Shown here one piece after another: positions 1-6,109 of a stretch of 7,049 nucleotides of DNA (positions are counted from its first letter, which is position 1; each line of letters begins with the position of its first letter). This DNA comes from Pseudomonadota bacterium (lineage in GTDB: Bacteria; Bdellovibrionota; Bacteriovoracia; Bacteriovoracales; Bacteriovoracaceae). A model generated the notes under the pieces. That model was not told the DNA's origin, searched no databases, and worked only from the letters and a program-made list of their open reading frames with translations. Both the position numbers and the translations under genes were made by a program. The stretch is taken from the NCBI GenBank assembly GCA_021299675.1, contig JAJTIF010000431.1, positions 1 through 7,049 on the forward strand. The letters are read 5' to 3'.

Positions 1-904
1 AAGATCTTGTGCCGCCACCAGACGCGTGTAGTTGTTACGAAATTGTGAGTAGACGTCGTTGTCCGCGTTGTTGATCGTGACCAGAGGCTGTGAGTTGATG
101 CTGCTGCGTTCTCGCTGAACCGCATCCATTTCTTTGCGAAGCGATTCAATCGCTTTCAAATTCTTTTGGGGGTAACCTTGGCAGCTAGCAGAGTTGAGGA
201 CAGTGAGATTGTTTAAGCGTCGCGCTCCATCACAGGCGGTTAAACTATTCTGCGCGGTTTGGGATTTATCTAGAGTGATCCCCGCCCGCAGCTGATGGGT
301 ACAGTAGTTCTCAATGCCCAGGTCCCCGAGGTTATTGTTCTGACGGATCCGTGCCATCATCTCATCGGCCTTGCGTTGCGCTTCGGTGGCATCCACCATC
401 ATCGCCGTTCCGGCGATTCTCTGCTCCACGTTCACCATGCGAGTATTGTCGCGAACCATCGCACGGCCTGAATGCTCATCCATGGCGCGGCGGTACTGCT
501 CAGCTCTTAATTCTCTGATGTGACTGTTGGTATTGGTCATCCGCGCTGTCACCTGACAGTCGATGCGCGAGCCCCCCAAGCGAAAGGTCGTAAACTTCTG
601 CATATTAAAAATGACGAAGCGGCCATTTGGAATGTAAAACCAGCGTTGTCTTTCAGGCAGGGCACGTGTTTGTCGATGTCTTCCCAAATGCGCAGCTGCT
701 CAGATTGGCGGGTCTGATTGGTGCGAAAGCCTTGCGCGATGACAGAGGCAGAGGCATAGGTCCGCTTGTTGCCGTCGTTTTGATCAAAACTGGTGATCCA
801 GCCCCATCTTTTTCCCAGATCGACACAATTGCTGTCGTAGGGTGCCGGTGTGGCCCAGGCGTTAAAGGAACAAAAAGTGAAAGGGCAATAAGTCTGATTT
901 TCAA
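1..904 (-). pseudogene. Frameshifted gene for a secreted protein of unknown function, 3' end outside the window
   Basis: Three minus-strand frames join into one protein-like sequence. The first, down to about 880-860, encodes a signal peptide (KIRLIALSLF). The next continues with an AWA cleavage-like site and then TPAPYDSNCVDLGKRWGW, down to about 640. The last starts near FYIPNGRFVIFN and stays open to base 1. Both joins need a one-base loss to be repaired, near T runs (about 861-880 and 636-639). The joined product would be about 300 residues to the edge, with six cysteines (SNC, PCL, IDC, YCT, ACD, SCQ) that suit a disulfide-bonded periplasmic protein. A helical charged stretch (about 540-360) could be a coiled coil. 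I chose the TTG at 904 because it directly precedes the signal peptide; an ATG at 967 is the alternative. A caller that uses only intact frames would start at ATG 603, but that ATG has no Shine-Dalgarno site. I do not recognise the family. Confidence 0.6.
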
Positions 905-1102
905 GCTCAGCTTATCGGCTAAAGTCTCGAGAATATTGAGATGACCTATGTTAAATTCGTGATGCATAAGCGTTTGATATTACATATGAATTTGGAAGTT
1001 ATGCTCTCCAAAACACGCAAGATTGATGATTGCTTCAAGAATCATATCTGGTTTTCATCTAGTGTGCCTCAGAGAGAGAAACATTCTTGAGCGGAGGCGC
1101 AC

Positions 1103-1303
1103 ATGAATTCAGACAAAATTAAAGGTCAGTGGAAACAAGTTATTGGTGACATCAAAAAGCACTGGGGCAAACTCACAGATGACGATCTCATCAAGGCCGA
1201 AGGAAACACTGATATCCTCACCGGGATTGTGCAAGAGCGCTACGGTCAAAGAAAAGAAGACGCCAACGATGAAGTCAAAGCATTTTTCAAAAACCTAAAA
1301 TAA
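1103..1303 (+). CDS. CsbD/YjbJ-family stress protein
   Basis: This encodes a 66-residue, charged, soluble protein of the CsbD-like family (E. coli YjbJ, Bacillus CsbD). The family hallmarks are visible: an N-terminal KIKGQWKQVIGDIKKHWGKL block (residues 5-24), the TDDDL turn, the EGNTDILTGIVQERYG core, and a basic/acidic C-terminal helix. Length matches the family (about 60-70 residues). Members are abundant small proteins induced in stationary phase or general stress; their biochemical role is not established. The start is secure: GGAGG lies just upstream of ATG 1103. A TTGATG (1023) / TATCTG (1045) pair is a poor promoter candidate. The 35-codon ORF at 1320 follows after 16 bases on the same strand and is probably co-transcribed. 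Confidence 0.93.
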   Translation: MNSDKIKGQWKQVIGDIKKHWGKLTDDDLIKAEGNTDILTGIVQERYGQRKEDANDEVKAFFKNLK

Positions 1304-1319
1304 CGTGAGCGAGGTTTTT
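1289..1319 (+). promoter_or_regulatory. Inverted repeat that could mask the ribosome binding site of the downstream small ORF
   Basis: AAAAACCT (1289-1296) and AGGTTTTT (1312-1319) are perfect 8-base complements separated by 15 bases. The left arm lies in the last codons of the CsbD-like gene. The right arm covers most of the GAGG Shine-Dalgarno site (1311-1314) and the five T bases before ATG 1320. Folding would hide that site, and a ribosome finishing the CsbD-like gene would open it, which suggests translational coupling. Its composition (only three G-C-containing positions at the core and a long loop) makes it a poor intrinsic terminator. The function is inferred. Confidence 0.4.
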
Positions 1320-1427
1320 ATGACCAAGATTAATTTTAGTGTCTTCATCACAGCGTTTTTGGTCTTTGCTCTTTTTCAAGTGCTCAACGGGGATCAGATC
1401 TTAGATCCGATCACCTTCGGTCGCTGA
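1320..1427 (+). CDS. 35-residue single-span membrane peptide, hypothetical
   Basis: This short ORF starts with MTKINFSVFITAFLVFALFQ and ends DPITFGR. Residues 8-22 form one hydrophobic segment preceded by a lysine at position 3, so an inner-membrane peptide with its N-terminus inside is the simplest reading. Support for translation is a GAGG Shine-Dalgarno site at 1311-1314, five bases before the ATG, and close spacing behind the CsbD-like gene. Its last 27 bases overlap the 3' end of the convergent response regulator gene. I do not recognise a family. It could be chance, but a good ribosome site plus a clean hydrophobic segment makes that less likely. Confidence 0.55.
   Translation: MTKINFSVFITAFLVFALFQVLNGDQILDPITFGR
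1392..1412. repeat. Imperfect palindrome with four GATC sites at a convergent gene end
   Basis: GATCAGATC (1392-1400) faces GATCCGATC (1404-1412) across a 3-base loop, giving eight of nine possible pairs. The response regulator stop codon lies exactly in the loop. The element holds four GATC tetramers in 21 bases. No T tract follows on either strand, so a classic intrinsic terminator is not supported. Confidence 0.4.
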
Positions 1428-2114
1428 GATTGGGGTAGGGGTGAATTTATACCCCACCCGGTGGATGGATTCAATGAGATGAGCGGCTGATCCCATTTTT
1501 TTTCTCAGCTTGCTAACGTGTGTGTCAACTGAGCGTTGGCACACATGCACTTGGCGACCCCAGACGAAGTGGAGAATCTCTTCTCGCAAAATGACTTCGC
1601 CTATGCGACTCGCGAAGTAGAGCAGGATCTTGAACTCGAGGGTGGTGAGATCGATGGGTGTGGACTCATCGCCTTCGATCAAGGTTACGACTTGTCTTAG
1701 CTTGTTGATCTGTATTTCTTTCCAGAAGAAAGTATCGGCGAGCACTGAGCGAGCCTTGGTCTTTTGTAAGCAAGACTGAATGCGGGCCCGCAGTTCGAGC
1801 AGACAGATCGGTTTGGTGATGTAGTGGTCGGCACCGGCAGAAAATCCAAGGACCTTTTTGGCGAGATCGGTCTCAGCAGTAAAAATAAAAATCGGAGTCT
1901 GCGGGTGACTCTCTTGTAGTTGGCGACACAGGTCGATGCCGCTTCCGTCCGGAAGCCCGAGGTCAATGATGAAGAGCTCAAAGCTTTTTCCTCGAACGCT
2001 TTCTCGTGCTTCCTTAAGGGACTGTGCCCACTGCACTTGTGTGTGGAGGTCTACCGATTGCAGCACCATCTGGTGAATCTCGCTGCTATCCTCTACCAAC
2101 AGAATCTCTGTCAT
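1401..2114 (-). CDS. OmpR/PhoB-family response regulator
   Basis: This is a 237-residue two-domain transcription regulator. The receiver domain (about 1-120) has the acidic pair E8-D9, phospho-acceptor D51 in FIIDLGLPDGSG, switch T79, Y98 and the conserved lysine K101 followed by P102. All key residues are present, so phosphorylation should be possible. The C-terminal winged helix (about 130-230) shows the LTTLEFKIL entry, the recognition helix RSVDTHVSKLRKKMG and the closing hairpin IESIHRVGYKF typical of OmpR/PhoB members. AGGA at 2123-2120, five bases from the ATG, supports the start. It is divergent from the HPt gene (82 bases between starts) and has no histidine kinase beside it. Its target genes cannot be told from the sequence. 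An uninterrupted T8 run (1496-1503) inside the gene is in frame. Confidence 0.95.
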   Translation of the reverse strand: MTEILLVEDSSEIHQMVLQSVDLHTQVQWAQSLKEARESVRGKSFELFIIDLGLPDGSGIDLCRQLQESHPQTPIFIFTAETDLAKKVLGFSAGADHYITKPICLLELRARIQSCLQKTKARSVLADTFFWKEIQINKLRQVVTLIEGDESTPIDLTTLEFKILLYFASRIGEVILREEILHFVWGRQVHVCQRSVDTHVSKLRKKMGSAAHLIESIHRVGYKFTPTPISATEGDRI

Positions 2115-2124
2115 TCTTATCCTG

Positions 2125-2137
2125 ATTGAAAATCAAT
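2125..2137. promoter_or_regulatory. Short palindrome in the divergent regulator/HPt intergenic region
   Basis: ATTGA (2125-2129) and TCAAT (2133-2137) are perfect complements across three A bases. The site sits just upstream of the response regulator Shine-Dalgarno sequence, where an autoregulatory operator would be plausible. It is short and AT-rich, so chance occurrence is quite possible. No convincing -35/-10 pair could be assigned for either gene in this gap. Confidence 0.2.
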
Positions 2138-2196
2138 AAACCCAAAGAGAGATCCTGATGCTAGTGTAGCCAAGAATAATCACTAAAGGTCAATCT

Positions 2197-2511
2197 ATGA
2201 AAGTCTACGACGCAAATTCGGAAATAGCTCAGGCAGGTCTTGAGGGATTCTTTGAAAGCTTCATGCATTCTCGCCTTCACGAGTTGCAAATCTTAACTCT
2301 TGCTCTGGACAAATTAGACTATAGCACCCTTTTACGAATAGCACACCAATGGAAAGGTTACAGTGTCCCTTATGGATTCGGTAAGCTCGAGCACCTGGCA
2401 GTTGAACTTGAAGACAGCGCTTATAGTGAGAACATCGAGCGCTGTCGATCGCTCTTACATGATGTTTATCAGTATCTTGAGCATAAGAAATCTTCATCGC
2501 GCGAGTTCTAG
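2197..2511 (+). CDS. Free-standing HPt (histidine phosphotransfer) domain protein
   Basis: This 104-residue protein is a single all-helical HPt domain. The signature is IAHQWKGYSVPYGFGKLEHL: H50 is the predicted phosphorylated histidine, followed by K53-G54 and a small residue (S56), then the usual glycine turn (Y59-G60) and the second helix with a conserved-type LxxxxxxLE pattern. HPt proteins shuttle phosphoryl groups between receiver aspartates in multistep phosphorelays in the cytoplasm. The start is backed by AAAGG (2185-2189), seven bases before ATG. The divergent response regulator next door is the natural candidate partner, though the kinase is not in the window. The last 18 bases overlap the 3' end of the convergent ferritin-like gene. 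The function is inferred from the motif; confidence in the domain is high. Confidence 0.82.
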   Translation: MKVYDANSEIAQAGLEGFFESFMHSRLHELQILTLALDKLDYSTLLRIAHQWKGYSVPYGFGKLEHLAVELEDSAYSENIERCRSLLHDVYQYLEHKKSSSREF

Positions 2512-2976
2512 TGCGTGAGATGACATCCGCTCTAAGCGTTTGAGGTGTGACTCATGGGCCGGCAGCAAAATGGTTTTGATATATGATTTTTGAGCGGCTG
2601 TGATGGAGCTGTTGTTGAGAAGATCACTGTAAAGCTTCGCTTCGAGTAATTCTCCGTCACGCAGATTTTTAAAGGCGGCAGTGTCGCGATCCGGGTTTGT
2701 CTTAGACAAGATTTTTTTTAGGACCTTTGACCAGGCGAGATGAGCGCGAGTGTTATGGTCAGGCGTCTTCACTTGCGTCTTCCAGTAGTTCACAGCATCC
2801 TGATGGTCGTGCATCAGCAGTTCGAGCTTCCAGGTTTCAGAACTCGGATCAAGCAGTGCGATGACTTCGCGGTAGGCCTCAGCGGCGGCGAGCTCACAGG
2901 ATAATATATTCTCAATCTCACTGCACTCAGCTGGTGTGACGATCATTTCAACTGGCGCAAGTTCTCTGTAGCTCAT
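2494..2976 (-). CDS. Ferritin-like four-helix-bundle protein (DUF2383-like)
   Basis: This is a 160-residue protein of four predicted amphipathic helices. Glu and His residues are placed as in ferritin-like bundles: E28 and E33 in helix A (CELAAAEAYREV), E52 with H56/H58 in helix B (MHDHQDAVNYW), E109/E112 in helix C (DGELLEAKLY) and H141-E142-x-H144 in helix D (LPAHESHLKRL). These could form a two-metal site, but I assign this from spacing only. The pattern resembles DUF2383/PA2169-type proteins, whose function is unknown; some ferritin-like relatives handle iron or peroxide. There is no signal peptide. A strong GGGAGG (2986-2981) sits four bases before the ATG. The gene runs tail-to-tail with the HPt gene. 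The fold is fairly sure; the exact family is less so. Confidence 0.7.
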   Translation of the reverse strand: MSYRELAPVEMIVTPAECSEIENILSCELAAAEAYREVIALLDPSSETWKLELLMHDHQDAVNYWKTQVKTPDHNTRAHLAWSKVLKKILSKTNPDRDTAAFKNLRDGELLEAKLYSDLLNNSSITAAQKSYIKTILLPAHESHLKRLERMSSHALELAR

Positions 2977-3100
2977 AAGTCCTCCCTGTTTGAATCAATG
3001 CCTAAATGTTAAGGGCAAGATGATTTGTATTCTTGAAGGGGAGGAGTAGAAAGCTTGCAGTGAGCTACACAAGACTGAGCCCAATTCGATGCATTTGTTG

Positions 3101-3116
3101 GATATTTCTGAATATC
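3101..3116. repeat. Hairpin-forming inverted repeat in the divergent ferritin-like/trhA region
   Basis: GATATT (3101-3106) and AATATC (3111-3116) are perfect complements around a TCTG loop. It lies about 115 bases before trhA and 125 bases before the divergent ferritin-like gene, a position suited to a shared operator. No known regulator motif is recognised. Confidence 0.35.
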
Positions 3117-3136
3117 TCCATTCGCCATAGACAATC

Positions 3137-3149
3137 ATGGCTTCGCCAT
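3137..3149. repeat. Inverted repeat ATGGC-TTC-GCCAT directly upstream of the trhA -35 candidate
   Basis: ATGGC (3137-3141) and GCCAT (3145-3149) pair perfectly around TTC. The octamer TTCGCCAT within it recurs at 3121-3128, exactly 21 bases upstream, which would place both copies on the same face of the helix. The next base but one begins the proposed -35 box, so this is a plausible operator. It could also arise by chance. Confidence 0.35.
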
Positions 3150-3150
3150 C

Positions 3151-3179
3151 TGGACAAAGGTCATGAGTCTGGATAGATT
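3151..3179 (+). promoter_or_regulatory. Sigma-70-like promoter candidate for trhA (and perhaps the OsmC-YcaO gene)
   Basis: TGGACA (3151-3156, five of six consensus) and TAGATT (3174-3179, four of six) are separated by the optimal 17 bases. Transcription would begin near 3186, about 30 bases before the trhA start. It is the best -35/-10 pair visible in this gap. Confidence 0.45.
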
Positions 3180-3215
3180 CTAATGCCTTGCACTCTCATC
3201 TTTTAAAGTGAACTC

Positions 3216-3854
3216 ATGACACCCACTAAACCACTTCTGCGCGGTCATTTTCATCAGGCGATGTTTTTTGTGGTGCTTGGTGCCGGTATCCCGTTGATCT
3301 ATAACAGCAAAGGCGCTGCCACCATGATCTCAGTGGCGGTCTATATTCTGTGCGCCCTGATGATGTTTGGGATCAGCTCTCTCTACCACCGCATCACTTG
3401 GTCCACTGAAGCACGCTTGATTTGGAAGAAGCTCGATCACGCGGGCATTTATCTTATGATCGCTGGCACCTTTACGCCCGTCTGCACTCTTGGGCTCGGG
3501 CCTGAATCGAGCTTTAACTGCCTCGTGACGATCTGGAGTGTGGCGCTGGTCGGAATGATCCAGTCGATTTTTTTTGTGAACCTACCCAAACTCATCAGTG
3601 CATCGCTTTACCTCATCGCAGGATACTTGATTATTCCCTACGTCGGAGAACTTCGCCTCAATATTGGCTTGGGTAATGTGTGGCTTCTGGTCGCCGGCGG
3701 GGTGGTCTATACTCTCGGGGCACTAAGCTATGGCCTGAAACGTCCCGTGTTTAATCCCCGGGTCTTTGGTTACCATGAGCTTTTTCATATTTTTGTGAAC
3801 CTCGGGGCCACACTGCATTTCTTTGTGATCAATAACATCCTTTTTGGTAAGTAA
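3216..3854 (+). CDS. trhA: TrhA / hemolysin III (PAQR-superfamily) membrane protein
   Basis: This 212-residue integral inner-membrane protein has about seven hydrophobic segments, the usual size for bacterial hemolysin III/YqfA/TrhA proteins. The PAQR-superfamily metal-site residues are all present: S54 and H58 in SSLYHR, D74-H75 in KLDHAGIYLMIAGTFTP, and H187/H191 in GYHELFHIF, with H201 nearby. In E. coli TrhA has been linked to membrane energetics and lipid homeostasis; the 'hemolysin' name comes from an early Bacillus cereus report and need not imply toxicity. The Shine-Dalgarno site is weak (AAAGTG, 3205-3210). An in-frame T8 run (3568-3575) is intact. The OsmC-YcaO gene follows after 61 bases on the same strand with no clear terminator between them, so an operon is possible. 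Confidence 0.92.
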   Translation: MTPTKPLLRGHFHQAMFFVVLGAGIPLIYNSKGAATMISVAVYILCALMMFGISSLYHRITWSTEARLIWKKLDHAGIYLMIAGTFTPVCTLGLGPESSFNCLVTIWSVALVGMIQSIFFVNLPKLISASLYLIAGYLIIPYVGELRLNIGLGNVWLLVAGGVVYTLGALSYGLKRPVFNPRVFGYHELFHIFVNLGATLHFFVINNILFGK

Positions 3855-3915
3855 TTTTTACTCATTTGAGTGCGCCTCGCTAGGGAGCTGGTGAGGAAAA
3901 TGCTAGAAGCCATGC

Positions 3916-6072
3916 ATGCAAATCAACGTCCGATTCCTCGAAAATTTACGTCTCGAAGCCGCCTTTGATGACTTCAAAGTTATCGCCGATCAACCCATCC
4001 GCTACAAAGGCGATGGCACGGCCCCGGGGCCCTTTGATTATTTTTTAGCCTCCTCGGCCTTATGTGCCGCCTATTTTGTGAAAATCTACTGCGTGGCCCG
4101 CAACATTGCGACTGATGACATTCGCGTGACTCAAGACAATATCGTGGATCCGGACAACCGCTACAATCAAACCTTCAACATCGAGATTGAGCTGCCCGAA
4201 GGGATCAGTGAAAAAGACCGCGAGGGAATGATTTCCGCGATGGATCGCTGTACCGTGAAACGCGTGATCCAAAACACCCCCACCTTCAAGATCACTCCTA
4301 AAAGTGTGCTGGGCAGTGAAAATAAACTCATCCTGCAAGGGATCGCGAACTTCGATGAACGCACCAGGATTCCGGGTAAAGATTCATCGCTCGAAGAGAC
4401 GCTCCTGCGCATGACGGCCATGATCGAAGGCCTGGGGATTAAACTCGAAGTGGCCTCCTGGAGAAACCCTGTGCCGCATGTGTGGTCAGTGCATATCCGA
4501 GACGCGGACTCGCCGATGTGTTTCACCAATGGCAAAGGCGCCACAAAAGCTGCGGCCCTGTGTTCTGCTCTTGGAGAGTATCTCGAGCGCTTGAGCACGA
4601 ATTATTTCTACTCTGATTTTTACCTGCCTGTAGATGGCGAGTTCGTGCATTATCCGCAGGAGCGGTGGTTTGAAAGCAGTGATGACTCGCTACCGATGGA
4701 TCTGATGGACGATCACCTCAAAGAGATTTATGGCAACCAAGGCGAGCTCAAGCTTTCGAACCTGATCGACACGAACTCCAACCGCAGGGGTGTGTGTGCC
4801 CTGCCTTTCGTGCGTCAGTCAGACCAAAAAACGGTATATATTCCAGTTAACCTGATTGCGAATATTTTTGTGAGCAATGGCATGAGTGCCGGGAACACAA
4901 TCATGGAAGCCCGGGTGCAGGCGCTCTCAGAAATTTTTGAGCGGGCCGTGAAAAACCAAATTATATCGGAAGAACTCACGCTGCCGGATGTTCCTCGCAG
5001 CGTTTTAGAGCGTTACCCCAAAATCATGGAAGGCATCCAGAAGCTCGAGGAGCAGGGCTTTCCTGTCTTCGTTAACGCCGCCTCACTGGGCGGAGGCTTT
5101 CCGCTCATGAACGTGACACTTATGAACCCGCGCAACGGGGGAGTCTTCGCTTCCTTTGGAGCGCATCCGAATTTTGAAGTGGCCCTTGAGCGTACTCTCA
5201 CCGAACTCCTGCAGGGCAGAAGTTTCGAAGGACTCAATGATTTACTTCCACCCACCCTCAATGAATTAGCGGTTAAAGAGCACAATAACATCATCGACCA
5301 TTTCATCGACTCCACTGGTGTTGTCTCGTGGAAGTTTTTTAAAGAGACTGCCGACTATGATTTTGTGGACTGGAGCTTTAAGGGATCGACTCAAGAAGAG
5401 TTCGACTACCTCATGGGACTGCTGCGTGAGATTGAGAAAGAAGTCTACATCTCTGACTACACCGAGCTTGGTGCCTGCGCCACTCGTATCCTGGTGCCTG
5501 AATACTCAGAGATTTATCTGCCAGAAGAGCTGGTGTGGGATAATCACAATAAGTCGCGCCTATTTCGAGACGACATCTTGAATCTTCACACTCTCTCCGA
5601 TGAGTTGCTGCAGGATTTGGTGACACGTCTGGAAGAGAGCGAGATCGACAACTACCATACAATCGCTGAACTGACCGGAGTCGCCTTCGATGAGAATTCC
5701 ATCTGGGGTCAGCTCACCATCGGAGAGCTCAAAGCACTCTCCTACCTAAAGCTTCAGGCCGTGGAAGAGGCGAAAGTCTACGTGGAGATGCTTTCGACCT
5801 TTAGTAACTCGCTGCCTGAACGTAAAAAGTTCTATCAACTCTTAAATGTGCTGGTGGACATCGAGCTGGACGAGAGCCTCGAGCAGACTGATCTCGCGAC
5901 AGCTTTAATCAAGATGTATGGTCCCTCGCTCTATCAAGCCGCCCTTGGTTCGATTCAAGGCACAGTCAGCTTTTACGGGCTGACACCCACCGATAGCAAG
6001 CTCACAGGACTTGATAAGCACCAGCGATTGCTTGCGAGCTACCAGAAGCTTATGCGGGCGCGTAGGGGCTAA
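3916..6072 (+). CDS. OsmC-YcaO fusion protein with helical C-terminal domain
   Basis: This 718-residue cytoplasmic protein has three parts. Residues 1-130 are an OsmC/Ohr-like fold with both redox cysteines, C50 (SSALCAAYF) and C112 (MDRCTVKRV). Residues about 140-560 are a YcaO domain with ATP/Mg-binding motifs: K207-G208, E221/E224/R225 in ALGEYLER, S324-x-G326-N327, and E331/Q335/E339/E342/R343 in EARVQALSEIFER. Residues about 600-718 are helical and TPR-like, as in E. coli YcaO. YcaO enzymes use ATP to activate amide or acid groups; E. coli YcaO assists RimO-dependent methylthiolation of ribosomal protein S12. The C-terminus lacks the PxPxP tail of azoline-forming members. The layout and length match the conserved 'OsmC domain/YcaO domain' family, whose function is unknown. 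No precursor peptide, RimO or radical-SAM gene is adjacent. ATG 3916 is the only in-frame start (TAG at 3904), yet it lacks a well-placed ribosome site. Confidence 0.92.
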   Translation: MQINVRFLENLRLEAAFDDFKVIADQPIRYKGDGTAPGPFDYFLASSALCAAYFVKIYCVARNIATDDIRVTQDNIVDPDNRYNQTFNIEIELPEGISEKDREGMISAMDRCTVKRVIQNTPTFKITPKSVLGSENKLILQGIANFDERTRIPGKDSSLEETLLRMTAMIEGLGIKLEVASWRNPVPHVWSVHIRDADSPMCFTNGKGATKAAALCSALGEYLERLSTNYFYSDFYLPVDGEFVHYPQERWFESSDDSLPMDLMDDHLKEIYGNQGELKLSNLIDTNSNRRGVCALPFVRQSDQKTVYIPVNLIANIFVSNGMSAGNTIMEARVQALSEIFERAVKNQIISEELTLPDVPRSVLERYPKIMEGIQKLEEQGFPVFVNAASLGGGFPLMNVTLMNPRNGGVFASFGAHPNFEVALERTLTELLQGRSFEGLNDLLPPTLNELAVKEHNNIIDHFIDSTGVVSWKFFKETADYDFVDWSFKGSTQEEFDYLMGLLREIEKEVYISDYTELGACATRILVPEYSEIYLPEELVWDNHNKSRLFRDDILNLHTLSDELLQDLVTRLEESEIDNYHTIAELTGVAFDENSIWGQLTIGELKALSYLKLQAVEEAKVYVEMLSTFSNSLPERKKFYQLLNVLVDIELDESLEQTDLATALIKMYGPSLYQAALGSIQGTVSFYGLTPTDSKLTGLDKHQRLLASYQKLMRARRG

Positions 6073-6109
6073 TATATCGCATAGCAAGACGAACTCCTGT
6101 GTTTTCTGA

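Noticed and set aside
653..860. Minus-strand frame continuing from the signal peptide to a stop at 653
   Set aside because: After about 860 this frame becomes Pro/Thr/Ser-rich and unlike a protein, while the neighbouring frame becomes coherent, so only its signal-peptide part is kept.
520..944. Two plus-strand ORFs (520-717, 627-944)
   Set aside because: They lie antisense to the shifted minus-strand gene, which has far more protein-like content, and they have no ribosome sites.
1697..2129. ORFs overlapping the response regulator in other frames (1697-1981 minus, 1920-2129 plus)
   Set aside because: They are shadows of a complete, conserved two-domain regulator.
2261..2497. Minus-strand ORF opposite the HPt gene
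   Set aside because: It is antisense to a clear HPt motif and its composition is not domain-like.
3860..3871. ACTCA-TT-TGAGT palindrome after trhA, considered as a terminator
   Set aside because: The stem is only five pairs and no T tract follows it; the T run lies before the hairpin.
4060..5662. Several antisense and alternative-frame ORFs inside the OsmC-YcaO gene, including 4167-4598 minus and 5318-5581 plus
   Set aside because: The 718-codon frame carries conserved motifs throughout; the others lack ribosome sites and recognisable motifs.
5905..6087. Minus-strand 60-codon ORF over the end of the OsmC-YcaO gene
   Set aside because: It is a shadow of the helical C-terminal domain with no independent support.
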